Below are positions 36,401-49,276 of a stretch of DNA of 64,000 nucleotides, piece by piece (position 1 is the first letter of the stretch; every line of letters starts with the position of its first letter). The notes beneath the pieces were generated by a model. That model was not told the origin of the DNA and did no database searches. It saw nothing but the letters and a program-made list of their open reading frames with translations. The stretch spans positions 368,247 through 432,246 of the forward strand of contig LSRX01000296.1 of NCBI GenBank assembly GCA_001939145.1, written 5' to 3'. The translations under genes and the position numbers were made by a program. Source of the DNA: Symbiodinium microadriaticum. Lineage: Eukaryota > Sar > Dinophyceae > Suessiales > Symbiodiniaceae.

Positions 36401-39400
36401 CTGGCCAATCCGCCGAGCCTTTGTCTGTCGGTGGGAGCCGGGGGAACAACAGCGGAACGTCAACTGCGCAGAAGAACGTGTGCAAAGGAAGCCTTGTATA
36501 CGTCGAGGAGAAGAGACTTTCGCGCGCAAGCCCGTCTGTACTGTCGGAATCTCGGGGATGATGATCGCAGAGAGCAATTCGAAAATGAAAATCAAAAAAC
36601 CATGAATCGCAACGCCGCCACTTACAGTAGGGATTCGAGCCCTGAAAGTATTTGACTTTGGTTCTCTACATGACACGCACATCTCACTGAACGCTCCGAG
36701 CCCTTCGGGGGGTGGTCTTCCGGCCTCAAGCGATGCAGGATCCGTGCACAGGTGGGCAACGAGGAGGCGCGCCAAACCTGTGGATCAAGAATTTCAGAGC
36801 TTGCGACGAAGGTCTTCGGCCTAGCTGCTCACTTTGGCTTCAAGCATGCGGATTTAAAGATTGAAGTGCACTCTTCAGGTGAGGTAAGGTTCTCTTCCGA
36901 GAAGCCCAGAGCCTCAGCCCCCTTGGAACCTGAAGCTCAAAACCCCTACAACACTTGAAGCTCAAGACCCCAAAACCCCAAATCCCTAATCCTTGAACCT
37001 CAGATCCTAAAACACCAATCCTCTAAAACCCTCAACACAAAAACTTAAACCCCCCAAAACCATACAAACCCTAAACTCCGCTCCGACTAGAACTCACGTA
37101 CAAAGTACGTCAGTGAAGCGCTGCATCAAGGTTAAACAAGGAGGTGACTCCGAAAGAGCCCACCACGTCAGATAAATCACTTCGTCTAGCTTGAAGCTCG
37201 TGTGTGGGGTTGGGGTTGAGTGCATCCTGAGCACGGGCATGGAAAGCTCGAAGTCATAAATCTCCTGGATGCGCCATGGAGTTTAGGCCATAAGGCGTAC
37301 AGGTGTCGAGCTACTGGCTTCCGGCGATTTCAGCTGGGCAACTCATTTCGGTCGGGGCGTTGGGACTTCAGGCTTGCATTAGGGCGCCGCAAGAGGGCTT
37401 CCATCCTAACTACGTCTGTCTCATGCTCCAAGACTGTCGATGCTTCTCTCACACACATCAGACTCTTTTCTTCACAGGCGGGTCCACAAACGGTCAGTTC
37501 AGTGGCTTTGTCAAAGTCTCTCTCTGAACCGGACCTCCGGTGTACCCCGGTTAGTGTCTCGACGAGTCGCATGCCTAGTCTCGAATGCGCTTTTTCAATC
37601 ATATCGATCTGAGGCTTTCGACGGACCGAAACCACCCGAGCTTTTTGGGGCTTCAGGGCACCGGGTTCGGCGATGCAGACTCAGAAGTCCTGGAAGAAGA
37701 GCCTCGGCACAAGCTGGGCGCCGTGAGAGCGAGAGAGACAGAGAAGCAGCACTCCCGGAAGTATCCCAACGAACGTCTTCGTAGAGTCCCCACGAGGTTC
37801 CGGGGCTTCGATTCATTTCGGGTGCGCACCCGAGGGCCCGAGAAGGAAACCGAATGCAAACGCGGGGCTTGAAGGAGACCTTCACGCGACATTGCTTCTT
37901 CCCGAACTTGTCCACCTTCCAAGCGCGCAAGCTTCTTCTTCTCTTGGCCAAAGAAACGGCACAGCCCCAACGTGGGTGGCACAAGAAATGCCAGGGCACC
38001 GGCCTCCGACTTCCCAAACCGCTGGGATGTTCCGCTCCCCGAACTCCCCTTTCCCGGGGCCTTGTTGCACTCCATCTCGTTCTGGATGGGCCCCTTCGCG
38101 AAGCCCAGCAACTGCTCCTCGGAAAGGGCGCGGGGAACTCGATCCCTCGTGTGCCCGAAGTCCCGGACCCCTACCACAGATGCTTCATGTGTCATATCGC
38201 TTCATCCTGGCCTCTGCAAAGCAGTCGAACTTGTTCACCCGCCAACGGGCCCAGTTCCAGATCTCGAGGCCTGGGAAAGCCGTTGAAGTTGTGGAGTCCA
38301 CGGTGCTTGGAGTTCAAAGGTCGAGGGCTTCTCAGGCCTTAGGCTTCTCAACCCTCTGCACGTCCTTGACCGCAGCGACTCAAGCCACACGGCTGAATGC
38401 ATCACGAGCTCCAGGATCCGTCGAATGAAACTGCGGGCAAGCGCCAAAGCCCTGTTCTACAGCCTGGAACCTTTACAAACCTGCATGCTGTGCCTTTTCT
38501 CGACTCTGGGTTCGATCTTCGGTGTGTTGGTTTTCGGCACAGCAGGCCTTCAGATCTAGATCTTTGGTACGATCGCGCGCAGCTGCTTGGCATTCAATTT
38601 CTGCATTGGGCCCGCGGAGGGCCAACGCTGAAACTCTCCTTGCAAGATTTTCTCTCGGCGATGGAAAAGCGCAGGCTTCTGCGACGTCGTCCCTTCGACT
38701 TGCCGAGGCACACCCGGACCCGGCGAGCTGCTCATTTCGTAATTGCGGAAATTCGCCCCTCCGCCGTGAGCGCCTGTTTCACAGCCGGCCAAACCTTGTT
38801 TGGGCGATCCGGCATCGATCCGGCGGGGGCCCAAGTGGATTTTTGTCGAATCAGTAGCTTGACGCATCTTTAAGCCAATCACAGCAGTACCTGTTGGCAG
38901 TGCACAGGTTATTTCAGGTTTAAGACTTCAGCGGTTCTTTCTGGTGCGGAACAAACAAGCGTCCACGTCGTCCTCCTCCGTCCTCCATCCTCCTCCTCCG
39001 AGTGCCAAAACCACATGCTTTTCAGGCTCTTGGAGACTTTGGGCTGGCTTGTCTCCTGCACGAGACCAGGCCCAAACCGCTAAGCTCTAAATCCAAAGGC
39101 CCAAACCCCAAAAGCCCTAAATCCCACACCCTGAAACAACCTCAGCCTGTCTTTGATCCGAGTTCTTGCGACCCCGCGGCGGAGCGTCTGCCTCTCCAGA
39201 TCCAAGTAACTCCCATGCCTTGGAGGCCATGACGGGTCCAGTCTGAGAACCTATTCTTATGCCTTCCGTGTTGCTGCAACGGCTGTCCTTACTCTATTAT
39301 CAAAACTCTACTGTAGCATTGCTGCTACCTCTCTTTCACAGCTGCTGCAAGCACACTGCCGCTCTGCCGGCCAGAGAAGTGGGTTTCGAAGGCTTCAGAG

Positions 39401-39540
39401 CTTCGGGCCATAAAGGGGATTGGGTCTGATTTGGGGGGGTTCAGGGTTCAGGGTTCCACGCTTTTGCCTGATTGCCTCACGGCTAAAGGCTTCGGGCTGG
39501 GCTACAAAGCGCAGTTCTGTCTTCCCTGGAGCCTACTGCA
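33441..39540. other. Intergenic DNA, no gene recognised
   Basis: About 6 kb of mixed DNA. Telomere-like CCCTAAA words occur at 36960-37080 and 39060-39135. Numerous open frames of 60-199 codons occur on both strands and overlap antisense, the pattern expected of GC-rich non-coding DNA. None contains a recognisable domain. Confidence 0.35.
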
Positions 39541-39826
39541 GGTAGGTAGGTAGGTAGGTAGGTAGGTAGGTAGGTAGGTCGGTCGGTCGGTCGGTCGGTA
39601 GGTAGGTCGGTCGGTAGGTAGGTCGGTAGGTCGGTAGGTCGGTAGGTCGGTAGGTCGGTAGGTCGGTAGGTCGGTAGGTCGGTAGGTCGGCAGGTCGGNA
39701 GGTCGGTCGGTAGGTAGGTCGGTAGGTCGGTAGGTCGGTAGGTCGGTAGGTCGGTAGGTCGGTAGGTCGGTAGGTCGGTAGGTCGGCAGGTCGGCAGGTC
39801 GGTAGGTCGGTCGGTCGGTCGGTAGC
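39541..39826 (+). repeat. GGTA/GGTC tetranucleotide tract
   Basis: About 285 bp of pure GGTA, then mixed GGTC and GGTA tetramers, with GGCA variants and a single N at 39699. Much of it is an 8-bp higher-order unit (GGTAGGTC). The minus frame reading Asp-Leu-Pro-Thr-Tyr-Arg-Pro-Thr repeats is repeat translation. Confidence 0.95.
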
Positions 39827-41998
39827 AGATAGATGGGCGCTTTCGCGTGTTTTCGAAGTGTTAGTATGTTTACAATAGAATCTTGTGCCAAAGCATATAG
39901 CACTACAGCCGCGGTGCCACTCAAAAGATGTGTCGAAGTCACACTCCGTGTCTTCACCATCACCTGCAGATGTGTCAGAGTGTCACCGCCAAGTCCATGC
40001 AGATCATCCGTGAAAAGCACACCGGAAATCCCGTTTTCCCCGTCTCTCTCATGAACTTCTGCATCCCTGCTTTTTAACGAGAAACTTTGGAGCATCCACA
40101 CACCCTAGAGCCCAAATATAAACTTCTTGAAACCCCCCAAACCTTGGTCGTAGCCTAGAAGACTTCGAAGACATGCCGAAACCCGAAGTTTGAGTTTAGC
40201 GCTTCCTGACAGGCTGGTGCTCAGTGAGGGCCTACAGCAGAAGATCCCGAAGCTTGAGGCACGAATCCTGAACCCTGCAGCCCAAAACCGATAAGCCCCA
40301 CTGGCTCACGTCGCTACAATTGAGATTCTGAATGGTCACATGAAGGATTTCAAGTGCAGACTTTCTACGTCGCGGCTTGTCAAACCCTACATCCGCTGAG
40401 CCCTCCTGCCTGGCACGTCGTGCACCACCGGTGTGCGGAGAATAACGCCTTCGTCGCCTTAGGATTTCTTGGCCAGGGCTCCGAAGGCTTCGCAGGGGAG
40501 GCTCTGTGGTGGGTGCGTGTCGAGCTTTCGGTGCCTTCCCTCAGGTGCCCCAATGTTTGGGGACGTGTACTTGGCCATGTTGCAGGCTGTCCAAAAGTCC
40601 AAAACCCGGATTGGAGGTACACTCAAAGACGATGACAGTGGTGACGACGGCTGCTATTTATGTTGTCGGATTTCGTCAATTACTGCAAAGATTCCTGGAA
40701 CCATCGGGGTTACGAGTGCGAGCACTCGTTGGTGTCTTTTTTGCATTAACTGAGCTGCGGCCCTGCGGCCAGCAACCCAAATCGCAGGCTCCTTTCCCCC
40801 GGCGCGGACAAGGAACTCCTCCTGCAGGCCCGGCAGTAAGCTTTGGAGCTTTGCGGGCTCAAAGCTCCATTATCTTGGAGTTCGGGGCTCTAAGCTGGCC
40901 AAAGCTGGGAAGCTTGTGAGAGGCAGCTTGGGAAGCACGGCGTTTATCCTACCTGCCGAAACCTCTGGGCTCCTTTGTGCCCCCGAAGATAAAGTTCGCG
41001 AAGACCAAGATAGCTTCGTCAGTCATGTTCTCGATGCGCACCTGCGGAGGGCCGGTCTGCGGATTGAGTCGATGTCACACGATGAACTCTAGCATTCCTG
41101 CCACCATCCGGTCTTGCATCCGCTTTATACTGTGGTCTGAGTCTACTGTCCTAGTTGCTACTTGGCAAAGGCGGAAAGTTGATGTGGAGCGCGGTGCCAA
41201 CACCAGCTATGCCCAGCTGCACGCGACATTCTCAGAGAGGGTGATGCAGCGGCTCTTCTGAGGGATTGCTAAAGAAAAAAGTGCAGTTGGGGAAAGGCAA
41301 CGGGACTTTAGGCAGCGGGATCCAGGTTTCGGGAACAGCCGAGCTGTGTTCGTCCATCTCAGCTTAAGGCTTGAAGCCTAGGGGCCTGGGGCTCTGGTCT
41401 CTATGACCTCCAAAGACTTCCAAACACCGCGACAAAACCCAGCAAGAGTGCCTGCCAAAGCCTCACTTGCCATCGCCTTGGGCGAGACCAGTGATCACGT
41501 TCCTGCAGGCTTTGGGAGGCTTTTGAGTTGCAAGGGAGGGCCACCTACAATCTCGAAATCAGGCTTGAGCGCGCACCGGTAGTTATTCGTACATCTACGT
41601 TCTACAGCATGGCTGTCTTGTTCCCAGGACAGGACATTCATTCCCCAACTTGCTGGGAAACAGCCCGCCACCCCGCACCTGTTTGTCGGATCCTAGGTTC
41701 AGGCGAATGTCTGATGTTGCTGCTTTCCTGATTCGAGCAAACTCTACGACTAGATTGAATGTTACAGAGGGCAACAAAGACGTAAAAGAGAAACACGACT
41801 TCCAGTAACGTGAACGAACACTTTTTCATATTGCTGGAACCAGCGGCAAAAGTAACGTTACATATAGTGGTGGTTTAGGTTTACATACCACGAGAATTTC
41901 CACAAGCTGACCGGCTACACACCTCACGACAACAAACCTGACTTGTAGTCATTGTAGTCGTACAACCAAGAGTTGCAATAACAACAAGAATGAAAAAT
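39827..41998. other. Intergenic DNA, no gene recognised
   Basis: Telomere-like CCCTGAA/CCCAAA words at 40100-40300. A minus-strand stretch at about 40955-41053, bounded by an AG before it and CAG|GTAGGA after it, could be a small exon, but no flanking exons were found and I do not call it a gene. Confidence 0.3.
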
Positions 41999-42064
41999 GT
42001 CGGCAGCAATAGCAGCAGCAGCAGCAGCAGCAGCAGGAGTGGTAGTAGCAGCAGTAACAGCAGT

Positions 42065-42113
<49 letters not shown>

Positions 42114-42215
42114 GTAGTAACAGTAGTAGCAGGAGGAGTTACAGAACTAGTCGTCGTCGTCCTCCTCCTCCTCACCACCACCACCACCACCACGACCATC
42201 ATCATCATCATCATG
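41999..42215 (+). repeat. AGC, GTAGT, CTC, CAC and CAT compound microsatellite
   Basis: Two long (AGC)n blocks (42007-42034 and 42060-42112), GTAGTAACAGTAGTAGC, then CGTCGTCGTCCTCCTCCTC, (CAC)n at 42175-42192 and (CAT)n at 42197-42214. Frames across it read Ser, Ala or Gln repeats and are not evidence of a gene. Confidence 0.95.
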
Positions 42216-45200
42216 ACTCCAGCTGCCACAATAAACAACCTCAGGTCAGAGTTTCGGGATCCTTGGTCTTTGGGGAAGCGAATTTTGTTAAGCTAACTCC
42301 GGCCCCCATCAACCCTGCAAAGACTGCCGCCCCAAGGCATTGAGCAGAATGACCCCTGAGATCCCTGGCGGCACGTCCCAGTCCTGCTCCGTCTCACCCC
42401 TTGGGGGTGGAGCCGATCTCTCTTCCACCTCCTTGTCAGGCGAGCAGCACACAGTTGAGATGTGATGGTTCTTCCTGAATCCTTGCCCGCTTGAGGGCTT
42501 TGCATGGGTATATAATCTGTCGTTTGCACAGCTCTTGTACATCTGCAACTGCATGCATCTGAGAAGCCTGACCGATGCAGATTTGTGAGGAAGGTCAGGT
42601 GCAAGGTTTAGGGTTTATTATTGAACAACAATAGTTCCTAAACTCGATATCTGGGCAGGAGCTCTGATGCTCAAAGCCCTGAAGACTGCTTGAGGTTTGC
42701 CTTCTGCAGCCTCTCAGTGCAGGAATTTCAACTTCGGCTCCAGCATTCTGCCCGATCACGTGACGTCCCCGTAGCGTAAAGAGAACGGGAGCCCCGAGCC
42801 GGAAAGCTTGGACATGCTGACTTTCACACTCGAACCGAGGAAGCCTTGCGCTTCCTGGGAATAGCTTCCTCAATGGACAACGCAGCTCTACCCTAAAAGG
42901 TGTCAGAAAGTAAAGATGCGACTTCAGCCTGAAGACCCGAACAGAAATCCGTTGTAAGATAATGATTTTTTATGGACGGGCTCAGGTCACATAAAGTCTC
43001 ATATTTAAGATGCGGAATGTGTAACCCATAAGTCGGCCGGCTGCAATCCTTGAGAAACTGCTCTGGGTTGATCTTTCGAGTCTTTGCCACCTGCGTGACT
43101 TCCTCCTCACCTTCTCCGTCTCCTACGACATCGGCTGAGATGGTCTTGGGATTGGGGCTCAGATATTGTCAATTTAGATTTCGGCGAAGGGACGCACAGG
43201 GGCTCCTGCCCGATAACCCAGGTTTCAGGGATGTTGAAGGGTTGGCAAGCCTCATGTCAAAGAAATAAGAAGCGGCAAGTCGCTCTCGAAATGGCTTTCG
43301 TGGTAGCAAGAGTACATCGTCGGCAACAGGAAGAGGAGGCGGCGGCGGAGGAGGGGAGGAGGAGGATGTGGGGTGAGAGCAGGAGCAGTAGTGATAGAGT
43401 AGAAGAGAGCTAGGAGAAGCACTCTTGAAGCCAGAGTAGTTCTTGTTATCCGTGTCGGTGCGTCGTGACTGCCCACAACTGGACAGCCATACCAAGTGAA
43501 ATCCTGCTGACTACCAGTCCATATAGACTACACAACATATGCATGAACATATACAAGAATACAAAGACAAACACACAAACATAAACAAATGCCAAAAACA
43601 AAACCGCAAAACGAAACACGATAACATACACCTACACAAACCATGCCCGTACCTGGAACTAGACTATACCTACACCTACCCATCTTCATATGCATGCATA
43701 TATTCATGTATATGCATATACATATTCATACACATATACATAGCACACATATACGTCCACATCTAAAAGTCATGCATGTATGCACATACACATGGAAAAA
43801 AAAACATATGCTCGTAGATGAACACCTACCGGGAAGCATTGACAGCAAAAGCAATCATTTAAAAGAACATGCATCGTCTTACAAATGCTGAAGCCGCTGA
43901 CAACACGTACTGGTACTTACTGGTCTCGTTAACAAACAGATTCTCTCCTCCATCATCGCCGCCGTCTCCTTTGTCGTCCCCCTTGTCCTCAAGAACATGC
44001 TCTGTGTATGTTGTTAGATAACCTTAACTTGTGGGCCCATGCTCAGCACAAATGCTTATGCTCTCCATTTAAGTAAACATGCACCATCGGCAACAAAACC
44101 AAGCGCGAGCAATGATTGATGTTCTTTGAATGAGTGGGCAGGGACTTTCTCGTGGTCGTAGTCGTCAACAGGACTGTGGGCCTCTATTAGGAGGAGGCTG
44201 TTGTACTTCATGATGACAACTAACACAACACTGCAGATCATGACGAGGGCAAAGCTTTGTTCTGTGTGAGATGATGCGATTGTGAGCTGCACAACTTGGA
44301 ATAACTTAGTCGGGGAAACCGCACTCAACTGAATTGGAATGCTGGAGCAACGTCCTCTTCTTCCTTGTTGTCGTCACCGTCCTCATCATCCTTCTTCTCC
44401 TCTTTCTTTCCTCCTCCCAGTCCGAACATAGCACCATGCCAGGACTAACCTCAGCTAAAGCTCCAGGACGCCGAGTGCTGACGGTTAGAACTAGCGACAC
44501 CCGCACCAAAAACCATGACCATGTGACCATGCCTACGCTGTGTGGTGCACATCAGTGGTCAGGGGTTCCTACTCCAGATTCGGAATGGCAAACCTGGGCA
44601 AATATCAACGGCTTTTTGCACCAATGCAAACGCTTTGACAGCTTTACCCACGTGCCAAAGTGTTGACCACCGCCTACAACATGTATCGAAGGTTCCTCTG
44701 CGAAGATCAAAGCTTCCAGCCATGAATGTGCATCCGAAACGAAAGACCTGTTGCGGGGTCAAAACATATCTCCGGTTTTTCGGGTTTGAGACGAGCATCT
44801 CTGATGTTGCAAAGCTCCCACACAAAGCACTCCCCCCATTCTGCGATTCTGCCAAGCTTCTGGTGATCAGCATGAAGAACAACTTGGCTTCGTCGCCGCC
44901 AGCTACATCGCACAACTTGCGTATTCAGTCACATGGGCTGAACATTCGATGCTCAACTCTAAACTGGGGATGTTGATGCTGCACCTGAGCATGATTCTGC
45001 AGTCTGTGCAGTGCAAAGCTGCCTCTCTTTTTCACATAGCTGTATCATCTTTCAGCTACTTTTTGCTTGGTAGCTTCTGGCACTTCCAACCTGCCGCCTC
45101 CAAGCTTCGGAGTGGAGTGAACATGAGGACTGAAATATTGCAATTGCTTGAGAAGGGTGTCTTCTAATTCTCGAAGAAGGCTGGATCAAGCCCCCTTGAA

Positions 45201-45502
45201 GGCCCTTGAAAAGCCTTGCTGGGTGGTAGCCTGGCGCGAGAAACTCCCTTTGGAAGGAACAGACTGATACGGGAAACAGCACACGGCGGGAAGCTGCAAG
45301 GAATTGGAAACAGCTGCAATTTGTTTCAGAGTGCCTCCGGAAAGGAAAAAAAACATTAAAGGGAACAAGATTTCTGCAGGGTCTAGATGTAGGAAAACTC
45401 TGCCTCAGGAAACGCCCCTCTTGCAGGAAACGGGCTTCCGCCAGACAAGATCCTTGACAGTCACAACAAACTGAAACGAAGACCTCAGAAGCAGCCACTA
45501 AA
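42216..45502. other. Intergenic DNA, no gene recognised
   Basis: About 3.3 kb including a GGA/GAG-rich patch (43325-43372) and a CATATA/CATACA low-complexity patch (43688-43760). A plus frame from 44334 opens with a strongly hydrophobic N-terminus but has no further recognisable domain and is not called. Confidence 0.35.
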
Positions 45503-45880
45503 ACATCGCTTCTTCTGCTTCCGTCACGAAATTTGCTTGCCCCGCAAAGGGACTTGTGGCGACTTACACAACTTGCTGGACTAACTGTCAAAATTGCGTT
45601 TTGAAAACATAAACTTTCTCAGTGGAACTCAAACGTCCAAAAAAACAGCTTTCCAAAAAACATCGCTTCTTTCTATGCTTTTGCTTGTCCCAGTACTGGA
45701 CATTGGTAACGAACAACTCACCGGACCAACTCTCTGAAAATGCTTAGTTTTTGTCAACGGAACTTTTGTAGCAGAACTCAAACGTCAAAAAACAGAACAG
45801 CTCACTTCAAAATTGCTTCTTGCAAAATTGAAGATTCTCACGAACTGGTCATCGACACAACTTGCTGGCCTTTCCTTTTT
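45503..45880 (+). repeat. Degenerate tandem repeat of about 155 bp
   Basis: The word ACATCGCTTCTT recurs at 45503 and 45660. Each is followed in the same order by CTTGYCCC, CAACT-x-CGGAC/CTGGAC, CTCTGAAAATGC or TGTCAAAATTGC, and AACTCAAACGTC-x-AAAAAACAG. A third partial copy with ATTGCTTCTT and ACAACTTGCTGG follows at about 45810-45870. Identity is modest, so the duplication is old. Confidence 0.6.
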
Positions 45881-47631
45881 GAAAAAAAAAAGAACTTCCA
45901 AACGCCGTCAAAAGAAACAACCTTTCCGCACTTCCAAAGCACAGAAAATGTCCATCCAGAAAGCGTTTGTCACAGACGACGGAAAAACTGGACACTTCTT
46001 CTGGAATTCTGCCGCGAAAACATGCACAAAGGCTTCTTCCACCAAGAAGAAAAGCCACAGGAAAACGAGCATAAAGGTCTCCAAGCTGGAAACTCTCTTT
46101 ACAACCTTTTTCGCTCCGGCAAGATCCATTCTACACAGCATTGTTGTAAACGTGCGAGTCTGCTGCCTCTCTGTCTGGTCTTCTTTTGCAACTGTAGAGT
46201 GCATTCGTTGCGGTTTTTAATTTGCTAGAATGGAGATGGAACACAAGTGTGACAGTCATCAGCTCTCAACTAGGCTTGGTCACCTTCTTGCCCAAAAGAC
46301 TGTCCTTCAGCTCCTTGGACACCGCTCCATCTCCGCGAAGCTATCCAAGAGGGCAGTTAGAGTCTCCGAGCTGCATCTGCGCTATGAACTTGCTCTTGCC
46401 CTACAGCATTGAAAAGTCTTCTAAAGCTTCTTGTACTGCCAGTGGACCATCACAATTCTCACACTTGGCCATTGAAGACCGAATCAACAACCACAATCTT
46501 GGATGCAGGTTGGACCATCTTCGAACCCGAGTAACCCTGCCAACAAGCACTGGAAAGAGGTTTCGAAACCGCCTAGTTTAAGGGTGGAAAGTCCAAGTCA
46601 AGGAAATTCAAGCCGTTCTTTTGTTCTGTCGAGATAACGATCCACCCCAAAAAGCTGTTTTCCCGACTTGCTGAGCACCAAAGTCCAAAATCCAAAGCAG
46701 AAAAGCGGGACAGCCGATGTAAGCGTATACCCTGCGGGCTTGTTTACTCACTCACCGTAGCTGTCCAAAAGAAAGAAATTGATCTTGCAGAGGGTGTAGC
46801 TGTTGATTTCTTCTAAATAAGGAACTTGAATCAGGCCACGAATTCTCTCAACTTAAAAATCCCGTTCTAGTACAAGAATCATGTTGAAGCCAACTCAGAC
46901 AGCTTCAAATTCTGTCCCAGTGTTGAGATGGTTTTGAAATTCTTCTCTAAATGATACTTGTTGCAACACTTGGAGAATGATGATGATTCATCGGAGATAC
47001 TTGCAGGCTTTCCAAGCTAGCGGAGACGATTGTCACAGTTTTCTCTGCACATGGGACGGAGTGGTCATGATTAAGAATAAGAGAAGAGAGAGAGAGCCAT
47101 TATGATGACTGAAGACTTGACATTGCTGCGCGGTCAGCAGCGGTCACAGTCACTATGCCGTCACTACGCGGTCACAAGGCGGTAACTACGCGGTCACACA
47201 GCACTACATGGTCACGCATCCGCAATCAGCAAGACTCCAAGCAAACTTCTTACAGCGGCGGACTTCTCAAGCTTGTTTGCCGAATAATCAGCTGCTTTTT
47301 GAAGTTTGACGGAACATGGAGTTTCGAACTCTGGAGGAACTTCGTGTGAGGAAAATGAGTTCCATTCTAGAGTTCCAACATAGAGTTTCCCAAACCGTGG
47401 GTTGAACGTAAGGCAAACTTTGGGTTTCGGAAGTTTGTGTTCAACCTGTCCTTTGGTGTTCAACTCCAGGTTCAAGAAGTTCAACTTGCAATTCAACTGC
47501 AAAGTTTGAACCCGAGGTTCGGAGTTTGATGCATGACAACTTTATTTTCTTTGTTTTCGAGCCTCTGAAGCGTTTTCGTGTGGCTTCTTAGTGTTAAAGT
47601 TCAGGTTCCACGGAGCTCGGGTTAGCTGGAA
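45881..47631. other. Intergenic DNA left of the retrotransposon
   Basis: No gene recognised. Contains a short CGGTCAC repeat patch (about 47128-47220: ten or so CGGTCA/CGGTAA words) and a stretch rich in GTTCAAC/GAACTT words (47300-47530). This is the 3' outer flank of the minus-strand copia element. Confidence 0.4.
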
Positions 47632-47830
47632 TGTAAAAGTTTCGAACCCAAATAAACAAGAACCAAACCCTCCGCAGCAAGGTCTGCTTCGTTTTCGCTC
47701 GCACAACAAAAGATGTCACAGACTATTCACTTAAATCGTGATTACAAGCCTCAGCTAAGCTCGTAGCTCATCACTGGCTTGCGAAACCTTTCACGTGGCT
47801 TCTGGTCTTGAGCCATGCATTTGCACGGCA
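47632..47830 (-). repeat. 3' LTR of the copia element
   Basis: 199 bp, bounded by TG at 47632-47633 and CA at 47829-47830 in plus orientation (TGTAAAAG to GCACGGCA), the canonical TG...CA termini. It aligns over its whole length to 55996-56190, with a single substitution (TATTC against TCTTC) and single or double base indels near the GAACCC, AAGGTC and GATGTCAC positions. Confidence 0.95.
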
Positions 47831-47928
47831 ATCGCAACCTCTTCAGCACAACATGTTCAGCATGAACATGTTCCAAAACAAAACTGGCTTCCAAAAGCAT
47901 GTGGTTCACAAGTCTTTACATGCACATG

Positions 47929-47998
47929 AAGACTGCACTCACGCACACAGCTGCTCAAGCATGAAGACTGCACTCACGCACTCACAGCTGCTCAGGTG
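47929..47998 (+). repeat. Short direct duplication in the element's 3' region
   Basis: The phrase CATGAAGACTGCACTCACGC followed by CACAGCTGCTCA occurs twice in tandem (about 47929 and 47961). It lies between the downstream ORF and the 3' LTR, inside the non-coding 3' region of the element. Confidence 0.8.
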
Positions 47999-48052
47999 TA
48001 ACCGAAAACTTCAAGCTTTGCAAGAGATGCATCGTCATGCATCTCGCAACCA

Positions 48053-48180
48053 GCGAAAACTTCCAGGTGTTGTGAAAAATTCACGTAGTCCGCGAAAACT
48101 TCCCAGCTGTTGTGAAAACTGCACGTAGTCAGTGAAAAACTTCCAGCTGTTGTGAAAACCTCACGCAGTCCACGAAAACT
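48053..48180 (+). repeat. 40-bp minisatellite in the element's 3' region
   Basis: Units starting at 48053, 48092, 48132 and 48172 (spacing 39-40 bp) share GCGAAAACTTCC, AGCTGTTGTGAAAA and TCACGTAGTC. Two further relatives of GAAAACTTC lie upstream at about 48003. Short subterminal repeats are common in LTR elements; their role here is unknown. Confidence 0.85.
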
Positions 48181-48491
48181 GTATGATGTTCACATCGCTT
48201 CTGTGGCACTACCAGCTCAGATTTTCCACACCCCCTTTCGATGTGAAGATCATGATCATCACTGCTGGCACTGTGCCTCAACCAAACAACTACAACAACC
48301 ATTGTTTGCAAATACAGCCAACCATGCTGCCACCACACGCGAAGCCTTGCAAAGTATTGATAAATAGCGTCGCCATTGTAGCTTTCACAGATACAACCAC
48401 CCAAAGCGGAAGCATACAGCCTCCTAACAGTAATTGCACACTGTGCCTCAAGATAGAGGCTTGCCACTGTGGCGCTCATGCAGGAGCAACC

Positions 48492-49136
48492 TCACTTTGC
48501 AACCTTTCTCTCAAAACCACCACTCTTCTTGGAGTAACCGACATGGCTGAGGTACCCAGCCAGATCGATCGCCTGACTCTTAGGATGCCCACTCTCATAC
48601 CGATCCGCATATGAATTCTTAATCCACGAAAGGTACGATCGCAGATCTTTGTCGCTTTCACTCAGCGCCACAAGACCGGCGTAGGTACTTCCTTGCCACT
48701 TGCTTGTGTTCTTCACTTTCGGAAGCTCACAGATCGTCTGATCCCACTCACGCTTGGTCACATTCTCCGGCAGAGGAAATGGGATCATCACAAAAGAGTC
48801 ATCCTGCTCTTCCTCTGAAAAATCATCTCCACTCATCTTGCCTTTCACGTAGCCACTGCCCTCCACGCTCTTCTTAGAATTGCGTGGCAATGGCAGCTGC
48901 GCTGGGTCACGATCATAACCCTCAACAACATCCTCATAGCACTTGTCGGTGCCAAGCGCACCTTTCGAAGTCATAGACGCCCTTGAAATCGGCATCTGTT
49001 CACTGCTTGCAGAAACCTCTCTGAGGCGCTTGCTTCCATCACTCATCGCCCCTTCTGTACCCGCAGGGATATCCGAAAAACCATCCATCTTATCAAGAAG
49101 GCGTCGAAGCTCCCTGCGCTCGTCAGCGGTAAGCAT
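48492..49136 (-). CDS. Downstream ORF of the copia element, function unknown
   Basis: Intact 214-codon ORF starting with ATG at 49136, lying 140 bp after the pol stop and before the 3' LTR, the position used by accessory or env-like genes in some LTR elements. The protein has an acidic, Ser-rich N-terminal half (LTADERRELRRLLDKMDG, a run around SGDDFSEEEQDD) and a more ordered C-terminal half containing REWDQTICELPKVK and SYLSWIKNSYADR. No signal peptide or membrane segment is visible, so an envelope protein is unlikely. It might be a second gag-like or packaging protein, or captured host sequence. I do not recognise a known family. Confidence 0.75.
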   Translation of the reverse strand: MLTADERRELRRLLDKMDGFSDIPAGTEGAMSDGSKRLREVSASSEQMPISRASMTSKGALGTDKCYEDVVEGYDRDPAQLPLPRNSKKSVEGSGYVKGKMSGDDFSEEEQDDSFVMIPFPLPENVTKREWDQTICELPKVKNTSKWQGSTYAGLVALSESDKDLRSYLSWIKNSYADRYESGHPKSQAIDLAGYLSHVGYSKKSGGFERKVAK

Positions 49137-49276
49137 GGCAGCGCGGATCTCAAACAGGCTTCACAAAAGAACAACTAGCACACGTACGGAGCTTTTAAAA
49201 GCAGACCTCGTCTCAAAGATCGGCGTCAGAAGGAACATCCAAGCCAACCCGGCCCAGACCCCCCTCCTGCAAAACA

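Noticed and set aside
39502..40101. 199-codon minus frame including a PTYRPTD repeat
   Set aside because: The C-terminal half is the GGTA/GGTC tract. The N-terminal half looks mildly protein-like but has no recognisable domain or splice support.
40955..41053. Possible minus-strand exon containing ENMTDEAILVFANFIFG
   Set aside because: Bounded by plausible splice signals, but no partner exons were found and upstream frames contain stops.
44334..44666. 110-codon plus frame with a strongly hydrophobic N-terminus
   Set aside because: Could be a signal anchor by chance in a T-rich stretch; the remainder shows no domain.
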